DNA of 13,386 bases from Chloroflexota bacterium (GTDB lineage: Bacteria > Chloroflexota > UBA6077 > JACCZL01). The stretch lies in the NCBI GenBank assembly GCA_020845495.1, contig JADLFM010000138.1, positions 1 to 13,386 of the forward strand, in the 5' to 3' direction. This document shows positions 6,280 to 13,386 of this stretch, one piece after another. The position numbers and the translations under genes are program-made. The notes under the pieces are model-generated. The model was not told the origin of the DNA, made no database searches, and worked only from the letters and a program-made list of their open reading frames with translations. The stretch's first letter is position 1. Each line of letters starts with the position of its first letter.

Positions 6280-6641
6280 TGCCGAGCCAGCCCTCGAAGA
6301 TCCTTGAGACCGTCCCGAACCCGAAGCCGGGCCGCGAGTACGAGGTCGAGATGACCTGTCCGGAGTTCACCTGCCTCTGCCCGGTCACCGGACAGCCGGA
6401 CTTTGCGACCTACACGATCACCTACGTGCCCGGTCCACGGCTCGTCGAACTGAAGTCGCTCAAGCTGTACCTGTGGTCGTACCGCAACGAGGGCGCCTTC
6501 CACGAGGCCGTGACCAACAAGATCCTTGACGACCTCGTCGCCGCCTGCGAGCCGCGCCGGATGACGGTGGTGGGAGCGTACCTGCCCAGGGGCGGCATCA
6601 CGACGGTTGTCCGCGCCAGCTACACCGCGCCCCTGCAGTGA
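6279..6641 (+). CDS. queF: NADPH-dependent 7-cyano-7-deazaguanine reductase QueF (YkvM-type)
   Basis: QueF reduces preQ0 to preQ1 in queuosine synthesis, in the cytoplasm, using NADPH. The 120-aa length fits the short, unimodular YkvM type rather than the long bimodular type. All hallmark residues are present with the expected spacing: the nucleophilic Cys in [14 protein letters not shown] (C34) and the general acid Asp seven residues later (D41), corresponding to C55 and D62 of the Bacillus subtilis enzyme; the QueF NADPH motif [13 protein letters not shown] (58-70); and FHE (H75/E76), equivalent to H96/E97. ATG 6279 has GGAG (6270-6273) 5 nt upstream and overlaps the stop of the preceding ORF. 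An in-frame GTG at 6234 would add 15 Arg/Ala-rich residues without conservation signs, so I reject it. No other queuosine gene is in the window. Confidence 0.97.
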   Translation: MPSQPSKILETVPNPKPGREYEVEMTCPEFTCLCPVTGQPDFATYTITYVPGPRLVELKSLKLYLWSYRNEGAFHEAVTNKILDDLVAACEPRRMTVVGAYLPRGGITTVVRASYTAPLQ

Positions 6642-6683
6642 TCTGACCGACCTCGTCCGGGTGCAGGGCGGGCCGTGGGCGGT

Positions 6684-6692
6684 TGCTATACT
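6684..6692 (+). promoter_or_regulatory. Extended -10 promoter for gatCA
   Basis: TGCTATACT (6684-6692) fits an extended -10 element (TG, one base, then a hexamer matching five of six consensus positions). No -35 box is visible at 16-18 bp, as is common for extended -10 promoters. It lies 68 bp upstream of the gatC start codon and 43 bp after the queF stop. Confidence 0.5.
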
Positions 6693-6759
6693 TCGCGCCG
6701 AAGCGGCGGCTCTTGTCGTGCGCCGCCGAACGTTGGCCGAGTGTTGGAGGTAGCACCGC

Positions 6760-7047
6760 ATGGCGATCAGCCGCGAGCAGGTCGAGCACGTCGCCCGGCT
6801 GGCACGGCTCGGGCTTTCCGACGAGGAGACCGACCGCCTCCAGCAGCAGTTGTCTCAGATCCTCGGCCACATGCAGATGATCGACCAGCTCGACACCTCG
6901 GCGATCCCGCCAACGGCCCAGGTCATCCCGGTCAGCACCGTCATGCGCGAAGACGTGGCCCGACCGTCAACCCCGACCGAGGACGTGCTCGCCAACGCGC
7001 CGCGCCGGGAGGGGGCCTTCCTCAAGGTTCCCCCGGTCCTGGAGTAA
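6760..7047 (+). CDS. gatC: Asp/Glu-tRNA(Asn/Gln) amidotransferase subunit C
   Basis: GatC is the small scaffold subunit of the GatCAB amidotransferase, which converts mischarged Glu-tRNA(Gln) and/or Asp-tRNA(Asn) to the amide forms. The 95-aa protein has typical length and the family pattern: an N-terminal helix ISREQVEHVARLARLGLSDEE (residues 3-23; key residues V8, A12, L14, L17), a second helix with QQLSQILGHMQMIDQLDT (29-46), and the C-terminal strand REDVARPS...VLANAPRREGAFLKVPPVLE. This wraps around the GatA-GatB interface in known structures. ATG 6760 has GGAGG (6746-6750) 9 nt upstream. gatA starts 9 bp after the stop, so they form one operon. Confidence 0.97.
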   Translation: MAISREQVEHVARLARLGLSDEETDRLQQQLSQILGHMQMIDQLDTSAIPPTAQVIPVSTVMREDVARPSTPTEDVLANAPRREGAFLKVPPVLE

Positions 7048-7056
7048 CCGCACATC

Positions 7057-8529
7057 ATGGCGCTCACCGACCTGACTGCACTCCAGGCCCTGGCCGAGCT
7101 GCGCTCCGGCGCAGTCTCCTCCGAAGAGCTGACTCGCGCCTACCTGGAGCGGATCGAGAAGCTCGACAAGGGGCTGGTTCAGGCCTACGTCACCGTCACG
7201 CCCGAGACGGCCATCGCGCAGGCCCGCGCCGCCGATGCCCGCCGTCGCGCTGGCGACGACGCCCCGCTGCTCGGCCTGCCGATGGCGCTCAAGGATCTCG
7301 TCCTGACGCGTGGCATCCGCACGACGTGCAGCTCCAAGATGCTCGAGAACTTCGTGCCCATCGAGGACGCGACGATCACGCGGAAGCTGTACGACGCCGG
7401 CGCAGTCCTGCTGGGCAAGACCAACATGGACGAGTTCGCGATGGGCTCGTCCACCGAGAACTCGGCCTTCTTCCCGACGCGCAACCCCTGGGGCGACCTC
7501 AGCCGGGTGCCCGGCGGCTCCAGCGGCGGCTCGGCGGCGGCGGTGGCCGCGAAGCTCGCGCCGTTCTCCATCGGCTCCGACACCGGCGGCTCGATCCGCC
7601 AGCCGGCGTCGCTCTGCGGCGTCGTCGGGTTCAAGCCGACCTACGGCCGGGTCAGCCGCTACGGGCTGATCGCGTTCGCCTCGTCGCTCGATCAGCTCGG
7701 GCCGTTCGCCGCCGACGTGGCCGACTGCGCCCTGATCACCGAGATCATCTCCGGTCACGACCCGCTCGACTCGACCTCCCTCAACGCGCCGGTGCCGCGC
7801 TACCTCGACGCCCTGACCGGCGACCTCAAGGGGATGCGGCTCGGGGTGCCGAAGGAGTACTTCGTCGAGGGCATGGAGCCGGGCGTCGCCCAGACGATCC
7901 AGCAGGCCATCGAGACGCTGCGTGGCCTCGGCGCGGAGATCGGCGAGGTCTCACTGCCCTACTCCGACTACGGCCTCGCCGCCTACTACATCATCGCCCC
8001 GGCCGAGTGCAGCGCCAACCTCGCCCGCTACGACGGCGTCAAGTACGGCTACTCCGCGCCGGACGCCGATTCGATGTGGGACGGCTACTACAAGACCCGT
8101 GGCCGTGGCTTCGGGGACGAGGTCAAGCGCCGAATCATGCTGGGCACCTACGCGCTCAGCTCCGGTTACTACGATGCCTACTACCTCAAGGCCCAGAAGA
8201 TCCGCACCCTGATCAAGCAGGACTTCGACCGGGCGTTTGAGCAGTACGATGCGCTGATCGCGCCGACCTCGCCGACCGTCGCCTTCGAGATCGGCTCGAA
8301 AGTGGACGATCCGCTGGCGATGTACCTCAACGATGTCTGCACCATCCCCGTCAATCTGGCGGGTCTGCCCGGCCTGAGCGTCCCCTGCGGCCTCTCCGAG
8401 GGGCTGCCCGTCGGATTGCAGATCATCGGCAAGCCGCTTGGCGAGGCGACCGTTCTCCAGGTGGCTCACGCCTACGAACAGGCGCGCGGCGGGGCGCTGG
8501 CACGCCCCGAGCTGGCCGCTTCGGCCTAG
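7057..8529 (+). CDS. gatA: Asp/Glu-tRNA(Asn/Gln) amidotransferase subunit A
   Basis: GatA is the glutaminase subunit that releases ammonia from Gln for transamidation by GatB. The 490-aa protein is full length for the family. It carries the amidase-signature catalytic triad: K79 in LPMALKDLV, cis-Ser S155 in [12 protein letters not shown] and the nucleophile S179 in [28 protein letters not shown] (188-203) and [21 protein letters not shown] (76-96, in two overlapping motifs MALKDLV and [11 protein letters not shown]) are also strongly GatA-like rather than generic amidase. The C-terminal [13 protein letters not shown] and [12 protein letters not shown] motifs are intact. The gene starts 9 bp after gatC with GGAG in the end of gatC as ribosome binding site. 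gatB is not within the window, and the next gene downstream is a beta-propeller, so gatB must be elsewhere. Confidence 0.98.
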   Translation: MALTDLTALQALAELRSGAVSSEELTRAYLERIEKLDKGLVQAYVTVTPETAIAQARAADARRRAGDDAPLLGLPMALKDLVLTRGIRTTCSSKMLENFVPIEDATITRKLYDAGAVLLGKTNMDEFAMGSSTENSAFFPTRNPWGDLSRVPGGSSGGSAAAVAAKLAPFSIGSDTGGSIRQPASLCGVVGFKPTYGRVSRYGLIAFASSLDQLGPFAADVADCALITEIISGHDPLDSTSLNAPVPRYLDALTGDLKGMRLGVPKEYFVEGMEPGVAQTIQQAIETLRGLGAEIGEVSLPYSDYGLAAYYIIAPAECSANLARYDGVKYGYSAPDADSMWDGYYKTRGRGFGDEVKRRIMLGTYALSSGYYDAYYLKAQKIRTLIKQDFDRAFEQYDALIAPTSPTVAFEIGSKVDDPLAMYLNDVCTIPVNLAGLPGLSVPCGLSEGLPVGLQIIGKPLGEATVLQVAHAYEQARGGALARPELAASA

Positions 8530-8651
8530 CGCACCGTGCGCCGAGCCTTGCGGGGTGCAACGACGCTCCCCGCTCCCTCGTCTCAGGACGATCCACACCC
8601 CCATGCTGCCCTGCCGCTCGACCACGGGCGGGGGCGAGAGGAGCCGCCCTG

Positions 8652-10625
8652 ATGTGGCAGCAGATCGGCCAACTTGAAGGCGGGACCGTCGGCGGTCTCG
8701 CGCTGGCGACCGACGGAGAGGGCCGCGCGACGGTCCTGGCGATCACCCCCGCCGGCGGGTTCGGGACGGCAGACGGGGCGACCTGGCAGCCGCTCAGCCC
8801 GGATCCCGGCCCGGCCCTGACTGACGTCATCGCCGTCTCGCCGGCGTTCGCCCAGGATCGCACGCTGTTCTCGGCGGGCCGGACGGGCGTGTTCCGCTCG
8901 ACAGACGGCGGCCAGTCCTGGCGGCACATGCTCGTCGGCGAGACCCTCAGCATCGCCGTCTCGCCGGCCTACACCGCTGACCGAACCGTCTTCGTCGGCA
9001 CGGCGCAGGACGGCGTGCTGCGCTCGGAGGACGGCGGCGAGACCTGGGGCGGGGCCAACTCTGGCCTGCTCGACCTCGCAACGCTCTCGGTGGCGTTCTC
9101 GCCGCGCTTCGCCGAGGATCGGACGGCGTTCGTCGGGACGGCCTCCGCGCTGTACCGGACCCGCAACGGCGGACGGGCCTGGCGTGAGACGCCGCTCGGC
9201 CTCGACGGCGTCGCGATCCAGGCGCTCGCCGTCTCGTCGGCCTTCAAGGACGACAAACTCGTGCTGGCTGGCACCGAAGCGCACGGGCTGATGCGCTCGA
9301 CCGACGGCGGCGGGCGCTTCACCATCGTGCCCGAGCTTGCCGAGCGTGGCATCTCGGCGCTGACGCTCGCGGAGGACGGCCGGACGGTGGTGGTGGCGGC
9401 CGGCGACGAGGTGCTGATGTCCGCCGACGGCGGCGCAACCTGGACCGATCTGCCGACGGCGCCAGGGCTGGTACTCAGCCTCGCCTTCTTAGACGCCACG
9501 TCGAGCGTCCTGGTGGCCGGGCTGCATCGGCTCGGGGCCGCCCGCCTGAGCCTGACCGATCCTGCCGCCGGCTGGATGCCGATCAACAGTGGCCTGCGCG
9601 CCAGCCTGCTGACCTCGGTCATCCCGTCGCCGGCGTTCGGGACCGACCAGACCCTGTTCGGGCTCAGCATCGACGAGGGCGTGCTGCGCTCGCACGATGG
9701 CGGCGCGACCTGGGGGCGCTGCTGGCCTGAGGATGCCGATCCGGCCATCTTGTCGCTGGCTGTGCACGCGGAGGGTGCGGCGCCGCTGCTGCTGGCGTCC
9801 ACCGTCGAGCAGCTCTATCGCTCGGGGGACGGCGGCCGAAGCTGGGACGCGCTGTCGGCTGACACCGCGCCGCCGCTGAGCCTGGTGCTGGCGCTGCCTC
9901 GTGGTGGGGCCGGCCCGAGCTTCCTGGGCGTCGGCATGACGCAGGTGGACGGGCGCGAGACGGCGGGCGTCGTCCTGAGCGAGGATGGCGGCCTCACCTG
10001 GCGACCGATGGGCCGCGTCGGCGCGGACGAGGCCGGCTGGTCGTTCGCCGTGACCGGGGTGGCCGCGTCGCCCGCCTTCTGGGCCGACCGCACGCTCGTG
10101 GCTCGCAGCGTCGGGACGCGCGCGGACGGTGTCTCGCAGACACGCCTGTGGCGCTCGACCGACGCTGGCCGGTCCTGGAGCGTCTGGTTCGAGGAGGATG
10201 GCGGCGAGGTGGCTTCGTTGCCGTCCACGCTGGTGATGCCGCCGTCGTCCCCGAGTGGCGCGGCCATCGTGATGGCTGTCGGCGGCAGGGTGCTCACGCC
10301 GACGCCGGGCGCCTGGGAGCGGCGTGGCGGGCAGCGACGGCCAGCCTGGCGTGCCGCGAACGTCGGTGCGGGCGTGGCGTCGGTGACGGCGCTGGCCGTA
10401 CCGCGCGTCGAAGCCCAAGGCACGGCAGCAGGCCGCACCGTGTACGCCGGCACGAACGTCGGGCCGTTCGTCTCGCGCGATGGCGGGCAGAGCTTTCGCC
10501 CGTGGGCAGACGGCTACACGGGCGGCGGGATCGTGGCGCTGGCCGTCTCGCCAGACTTCGCGACGGATCGGACGGTGCTCGCGGTCGGTGTCGGCGGCTC
10601 GGTCTGGAAGGCCGTGGACCGCTGA
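8652..10625 (+). CDS. Asp-box (BNR/sialidase-like) beta-propeller protein, 657 aa
   Basis: The protein is built from repeated units with Asp-box loops of the S/T-x-D-G-G-x-T/S-W type. I count ten: residues 83-90, 125-132, 170-177, 216-223, 257-264, 347-354, 391-398, 443-450, 502-509 and 608-615, plus a degenerate one at 38-45. Seven units also share a preceding VSPAFAxDRT motif (62-71, 103-112, 149-158, 194-203, 325-334, 472-481, 632-641). This is the VPS10/Ycf48/sialidase-type propeller fold, enough for one large or two fused propellers. The sialidase catalytic residues are not identifiable, so an enzyme is unlikely; a binding or scaffolding role is inferred. There is no signal peptide or membrane anchor at the chosen start, ATG 8652, which has GAGAGGAG (8636-8643) 8 nt upstream. 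It lies 122 bp after gatA and may be read with it. Confidence 0.88.
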   Translation: MWQQIGQLEGGTVGGLALATDGEGRATVLAITPAGGFGTADGATWQPLSPDPGPALTDVIAVSPAFAQDRTLFSAGRTGVFRSTDGGQSWRHMLVGETLSIAVSPAYTADRTVFVGTAQDGVLRSEDGGETWGGANSGLLDLATLSVAFSPRFAEDRTAFVGTASALYRTRNGGRAWRETPLGLDGVAIQALAVSSAFKDDKLVLAGTEAHGLMRSTDGGGRFTIVPELAERGISALTLAEDGRTVVVAAGDEVLMSADGGATWTDLPTAPGLVLSLAFLDATSSVLVAGLHRLGAARLSLTDPAAGWMPINSGLRASLLTSVIPSPAFGTDQTLFGLSIDEGVLRSHDGGATWGRCWPEDADPAILSLAVHAEGAAPLLLASTVEQLYRSGDGGRSWDALSADTAPPLSLVLALPRGGAGPSFLGVGMTQVDGRETAGVVLSEDGGLTWRPMGRVGADEAGWSFAVTGVAASPAFWADRTLVARSVGTRADGVSQTRLWRSTDAGRSWSVWFEEDGGEVASLPSTLVMPPSSPSGAAIVMAVGGRVLTPTPGAWERRGGQRRPAWRAANVGAGVASVTALAVPRVEAQGTAAGRTVYAGTNVGPFVSRDGGQSFRPWADGYTGGGIVALAVSPDFATDRTVLAVGVGGSVWKAVDR

Positions 10626-10752
10626 CGCTCTCGTGGCCCACGCCGGTGCATGCGGGCGAGGTTCGAGGCTTGATTGCACAGGGGCCGCTCTTGGGGAGTT
10701 GCTCTATGCGTGCTTCCAGGTTGTACACCGGAGTTGGGGGGTGAGTGCGGCG

Positions 10753-11937
10753 CTACCCTGCCGTCACCGGTACGCGCCGCTCGATCTTCGCCTCGTCCAG
10801 CGCGAACCCCAGGCCGGGAGCCGTCGGCAGCGGGATCGAGCCGCCGACCGGGGCCATCAGGTCGGTGTGGAACGCCTGCTTCGGCGGCAGGTGCAGCAGC
10901 AGCGTCTCGGCCATCGGGCAGGTGGCCGGCGACTGCGACGCCACCACGTGAACTGAGGCGTGGATCGAGTGGCCATGTGGGATCACGTGGCGACCGAACG
11001 CCGACGCCAGCGTTACGATCTTCACCAGCTCGCTGATGCCGCCGCACCAGTCAGGATCGGCCTGGATCACGTCGATGGCGTTCGCCTGGAGCAGCTGGAC
11101 GAAGCCCCAGCGGGTGTACTCGTGCTCGCCGGTCGCGATGGGAACGCGGCTGGTGGCGCGGATGTTGGCGAAGTCGGCGATCCGGTCGGCCGGCACCGAC
11201 TCTTCAACCCAGCGCGGGTAGTACTGCTCGATCCGCTCCACGAGGCGGATGGTGTAGGTCATGTCCCAGCCCATCCACGAGTCGAACATGATCTCGATGT
11301 TCGGGCCGACCGCCTCGCGGACCGTCTTGACCAGTTCGACGTTCTTGGCCATGCCGGCCAGCCCGTCGGCCGGGCCGTAGCGGAAGAACCACTTCTGGGC
11401 CTTGAATCCCTGCTCGACCGCCCACTGCGCCCGCTCGACGACCTTCTCGGTCTCCAGCGAGTGCCCGAGCATCGAGGCGTAGCAGTCCACCCGGTCGCGA
11501 GTCGGGCCGCCCAGCAGACGGTAGACCGGCTGCCCGAAGTGCTTGCCCTTCAAGTCCCAGAGGGCGTTGTCGGCGGCGCTGATCGCCAGCATCTCGTACC
11601 CCTTGCGGGAGTGCCGATCCTGGCGATACATCACGTCCCAGAGCCGTTCAGTGGCCAGCGGATCCTGTCCCAGCAGGTACGGCCGGAGCTTGGTCAGGAT
11701 CAGGACGGCCGTCTCGTAGAAGATCGGGCCGAACAGGCCGACCGTGCCATCGTCGGCCTCGATCTCCACGTACGAGCCGGAGATCGGGCTGCGGCCGTCC
11801 GGTCCGGCCTTGCGGGGCGTGAACGGCCGGGCGGCAAAGTCGGCGTAGACATCCAGCATTCCGACTTGCCGCTCCTCGATGGGTGGGGCAGCCACCGAGC
11901 CGTAGAGCGTGAAACAACGAACGTCGGCGATCTTCAC
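10753..11937 (-). CDS. Enolase-superfamily dehydratase, L-rhamnonate dehydratase-like (mandelate racemase subgroup)
   Basis: This enzyme family abstracts the proton alpha to a carboxylate and eliminates water from acid sugars, using Mg2+. Numbered from ATG 11943, the metal ligands are D221 (MFDSWMGWD), E247 (WVEESVP) and E273 (ATGEHEY); the His-Asp dyad is H323 (IPHGHS) with D296 (QADPDWCGG). Spacing and flanking sequence follow L-rhamnonate dehydratase (D226, E252, E280, D302, H329 in the E. coli protein), including the W-E-E-x-x-P and P-D-x-x-W-C-G-G blocks and KWFFRYGPADG (184-194). The N-terminal capping domain (about 1-120) fixes substrate specificity and is not close enough by eye to name the sugar. 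GTG 11937 is preferred: AGGAGG (plus 11945-11950) is 7 nt upstream of it, but only 1 nt from ATG 11943. The BNR gene converges on it. Confidence 0.9.
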   Translation of the reverse strand: MKIADVRCFTLYGSVAAPPIEERQVGMLDVYADFAARPFTPRKAGPDGRSPISGSYVEIEADDGTVGLFGPIFYETAVLILTKLRPYLLGQDPLATERLWDVMYRQDRHSRKGYEMLAISAADNALWDLKGKHFGQPVYRLLGGPTRDRVDCYASMLGHSLETEKVVERAQWAVEQGFKAQKWFFRYGPADGLAGMAKNVELVKTVREAVGPNIEIMFDSWMGWDMTYTIRLVERIEQYYPRWVEESVPADRIADFANIRATSRVPIATGEHEYTRWGFVQLLQANAIDVIQADPDWCGGISELVKIVTLASAFGRHVIPHGHSIHASVHVVASQSPATCPMAETLLLHLPPKQAFHTDLMAPVGGSIPLPTAPGLGFALDEAKIERRVPVTAG

Positions 11938-12088
11938 GGCCATTCCTCCTCGGCGAGCGGGCCAGCAGGGCGATCAGTGGAACGAGCGGCACGCGTCTTC
12001 GACGCGCCGGGTCCGATGAGTGAGGCGACGGCGGCCACACGATGCGGCGTGCAGCCCGGCACACGGGCCAGGGTCGGGCGGGCTGGCG

Positions 12089-12340
12089 TCAGCGGCGCAG
12101 GCTGTCGTCGGCCCGCCCGTTCTCGTGGATGGGGATGGTGACCCGGCTGCCGAAATAGTCCCAGACGAAGTCGTCAGAGCAGGTCATGCACTTGAGGGTC
12201 AGGATGCGCCCGGCCTGGTGCGGCCGCCAGGGACTCGGGGTGCCGCCCGGATCGGCGCGCAGCGTGACGTGGCCGCGATCCGTCGCGCCGGTCGCGCCGT
12301 AGTTCACTCCGCACACGGGGCAGGTTCGTGGATAGGCCAC
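12089..12340 (-). CDS. Small zinc-ribbon protein, function unknown (83 aa)
   Basis: Starting at GTG 12340 the protein begins MAYPRTCPVCGVNYG. Two CxxC knuckles, C7/C10 (CPVC) and C51/C54 (CMTC), are separated by about 40 residues and should bind one zinc ion. A Phe/Trp/Tyr-rich strand after the second knuckle (DDFVWDYFG, 56-64) ends in a polar tail. GGGGAG lies 12 nt upstream of the GTG, rather far, so the start is provisional; the frame extends to 12454 but the added residues are Arg-rich and unlike the rest. There is no DNA-binding helix or membrane segment. It lies 151 bp upstream of the dehydratase on the same strand and could be co-transcribed. I do not recognise a named family. Confidence 0.6.
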   Translation of the reverse strand: MAYPRTCPVCGVNYGATGATDRGHVTLRADPGGTPSPWRPHQAGRILTLKCMTCSDDFVWDYFGSRVTIPIHENGRADDSLRR

Positions 12341-12559
12341 CGGACGTCTGCTCTCCCCTGGAAAACGATTCAGCAGCGTGGCTGCGGTGCGCCGGACGGT
12401 GATAGCAAGTCCGGGCGGCTGCGCGCCACGCTCTCGGTCTGCGTCCGCCCACATTGCGGGCTACGATCGCTCATCGCTACCGCGTGCGCGAAACGACGGG
12501 CGGAGGGGAAGCCGCGCCGGGAGGATCCGAAGACATGGCACGGGCGACAGGATGGGTCG

Positions 12560-12856
12560 CACCGCGGAGATCTGGTGGGCGTCGATCATGTCGGCGTAGG
12601 CACAGACTCGCCGTCAACCGTCGACCTGACCTACATCCGGGGACACGCCGACCGCGTGAACGGCACGTCGCCGCTGACCACTGAGGCGTTCCTGACGAAG
12701 TGGGGCAATGGTCTGGAGTACCGCTACCCGGCCGCCGTCGATCACCTGCCGGAGATCACAGAGAAGCTGTTGCGGCGCGGCTGGTCCGAGACCGACCTGG
12801 CCAAGGTGATGGGCGAGAACCTGTTACGGGTCTGGGAGCAGGTCTGGGGCGAATAG
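12560..12856 (+). pseudogene. 5'-truncated membrane dipeptidase (peptidase M19) remnant
   Basis: About 98 codons up to the stop at 12854 resemble the C-terminal part of M19 (renal dipeptidase-type) zinc dipeptidases. LVGVDHVGVGTDS (from 12572) corresponds to the family LVGxDHVGIGSDFD strand. LTTEAFLTKWGNGLEYRYPAAVDHLPEI (12684 onward; key motif YRYPAAVDHLPEI) and DLAKVMGENLLRVWEQVW match the final helices, where the family ends in GENLLRVxxxV. A complete M19 protein is about 330-380 aa; the N-terminal two thirds, with the HxD zinc ligands, are absent in all three plus frames upstream, where the sequence is Arg-rich and the opposite strand carries the zinc-ribbon gene. No start codon with a ribosome binding site was identified. 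I interpret it as a deletion remnant; it could be expressed only as a fragment. Confidence 0.7.
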
Positions 12857-12870
12857 CGGGGGTCGAGGAT

Positions 12871-12903
12871 CGTGGGTCGTGGGGTTGGCTGCCACGACCC
12901 ACG
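12871..12903. repeat. Heptamer-derived 12-bp hairpin
   Basis: CGTGGGTCGTGG (12871-12882) is a perfect inverted match to CCACGACCCACG (12892-12903) with a 9-nt loop. Both arms are made of the same CCCACGA heptamer found in tandem at 231-272. It starts 14 bp after the stop of the M19 remnant. There is no T-tract, so intrinsic termination is doubtful. Confidence 0.85.
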
Positions 12904-12910
12904 ACCCCGC

Positions 12911-13386
12911 CAGGGCGATTGCATGTTCATTGGTGTCCCCGAAGCATCATGGAACGGGCGGTCGGGGACTGAAGTCCCCGCCTACAGTCATTCAGTCGCT
13001 GCGCGACGGACGCAGGGAACGGCTGGGGCTGGCGAGCCTGGCGCGTCGCGTAGCGACTGCAGGATCGTAGGCGGGGCTTTCAAGCCCCGACGCGGCGGCA
13101 CGACGCGCTCAACATACGATTGCACTGGTAGCAGCATCAGGGCGATGGCATGTTCATTGGTGTCCCTGAAGCATCATGGAACGGGCGGTCGGGGACTGAA
13201 GTCCCCGCCTACCGTCACACCGTCGCTGCGCGACGGACACCGGGCACGGACAGGGACTGGTGAGACTACAGCGTCGCGCAGCGACTGCAGGATCGTAGGC
13301 GGGGCTTTCAAGCCCCGACGCCGCCGCACGACGCGCTCAACATACGATTGCACTGGTAGCAGCATCAGGGCGATTGCATGTTCATT
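12911..13386. repeat. Tandem array of a 227/228-bp structured repeat (two full copies, third cut by window end)
   Basis: Copies start at CAGGGCGAT: 12911-13137 (227 bp), 13138-13365 (228 bp) and 13366-13386 (incomplete). Each unit has a conserved 50-bp head, a 25-bp left arm (12961-12985; 13188-13212), a spacer of 81 or 82 bp, a 25-bp right arm (13067-13091; 13295-13319) and a conserved 46-bp tail. The arms are inverted relative to each other and each is itself a hairpin (CGGGGACTGAAGTCCCCG; CGGGGCTTTCAAGCCCCG). Inside the spacer a second inverted pair occurs (12995-13007 with 13045-13057; 13222-13234 with 13273-13285). Heads and tails differ at two positions each, arms are identical, and the middle of the spacer has diverged. 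No transposase ORF is present; short open frames here are artefacts of the palindromes. Confidence 0.93.

Noticed and set aside
6675..8240. 521-codon plus-strand frame over gatC/gatA
   Set aside because: Arg/Pro/Gly-rich out-of-frame reading of gatC and gatA, whose own frames are unmistakable.
8530..8651. Possible terminator after gatA (CGGGG...CCCCG near 8550-8572)
   Set aside because: Five-base-pair stem with a 12-nt loop and no T-tract; too weak to call.
9489..10679. 396-codon minus-strand frame opposite the beta-propeller
   Set aside because: Arg/Ala/His-rich shadow of the Asp-box repeats.
10626..10752. Expected terminator between the convergent propeller and dehydratase genes
   Set aside because: I found no convincing stem-loop with a T-run in this 127-bp gap.
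10960..12141. 393-codon plus-strand frame opposite the dehydratase
   Set aside because: Antisense shadow; the minus strand has an intact enolase-superfamily active site.
12911..13386. Insertion sequence
   Set aside because: Inverted repeats are present but the 81-82 bp between them cannot encode a transposase; short frames such as those containing RGLKxPPT reflect the palindromes.

Overview
The window is GC-rich chromosomal DNA from a bacterium. It is densely coding, with mostly short intergenic gaps and runs of palindromic or tandem repeats at both edges. The gene set points to Chloroflexota (Thermomicrobia/Sphaerobacter-like or an uncultured relative). It comprises a YkvM-type queF, a gatC-gatA pair, a luciferase-like F420/FMN oxidoreductase, an M20 dipeptidase, an acid-sugar dehydratase of the enolase superfamily, and a large Asp-box beta-propeller without a visible signal peptide. 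This taxonomic call is inference from gene style and base composition; no rRNA or marker gene is present to settle it.

Layout from left to right: 1-300 holds repeats (two 78-bp tandem units, a dispersed repeat and a (CCCACGA)6 array). Next are a small membrane protein on the minus strand (301-552) and, divergent from it, an NAD-dependent epimerase/dehydratase (756-1769) with a Pro/Gly/Tyr/Gln-rich single-pass membrane protein 10 bp downstream (1780-2355). A promoter with a 24-bp dyad over its -10 box precedes an M20 metallopeptidase (2537-3901), followed by an HFCD-fold flavoprotein (3917-4450). A bidirectional terminator (4480-4516) separates this unit from tRNA-Gly(CCC) (4523-4593, minus) and an LLM-class oxidoreductase (4654-5505, minus). 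A repeat-bearing gap (5506-5973) leads to a 101-aa protein of unknown function overlapping queF (6279-6641) by a TGATG stop/start. gatC and gatA follow behind an extended -10 promoter (6760-8529), then a 657-aa beta-propeller (8652-10625). The right part has an L-rhamnonate-dehydratase-like enzyme (minus, 10753-11937), a small zinc-ribbon protein upstream of it (minus, 12089-12340), a 5'-truncated membrane-dipeptidase (M19) remnant (12560-12856), a heptamer-based hairpin, and two full plus one cut-off copy of a 227/228-bp structured repeat running off the window.

Functionally this is mostly housekeeping (tRNA-Gly; queuosine-pathway reductase; GatCA subunits of the tRNA-dependent amidotransferase, with gatB not in the window) mixed with peptide and sugar catabolism. 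I see no defence system, prophage, integrase, transposase or CRISPR. The least explained items are the queF-coupled 101-aa protein, the dyad-controlled M20/flavoprotein unit, and the tandem cruciform-type repeat at the right edge.
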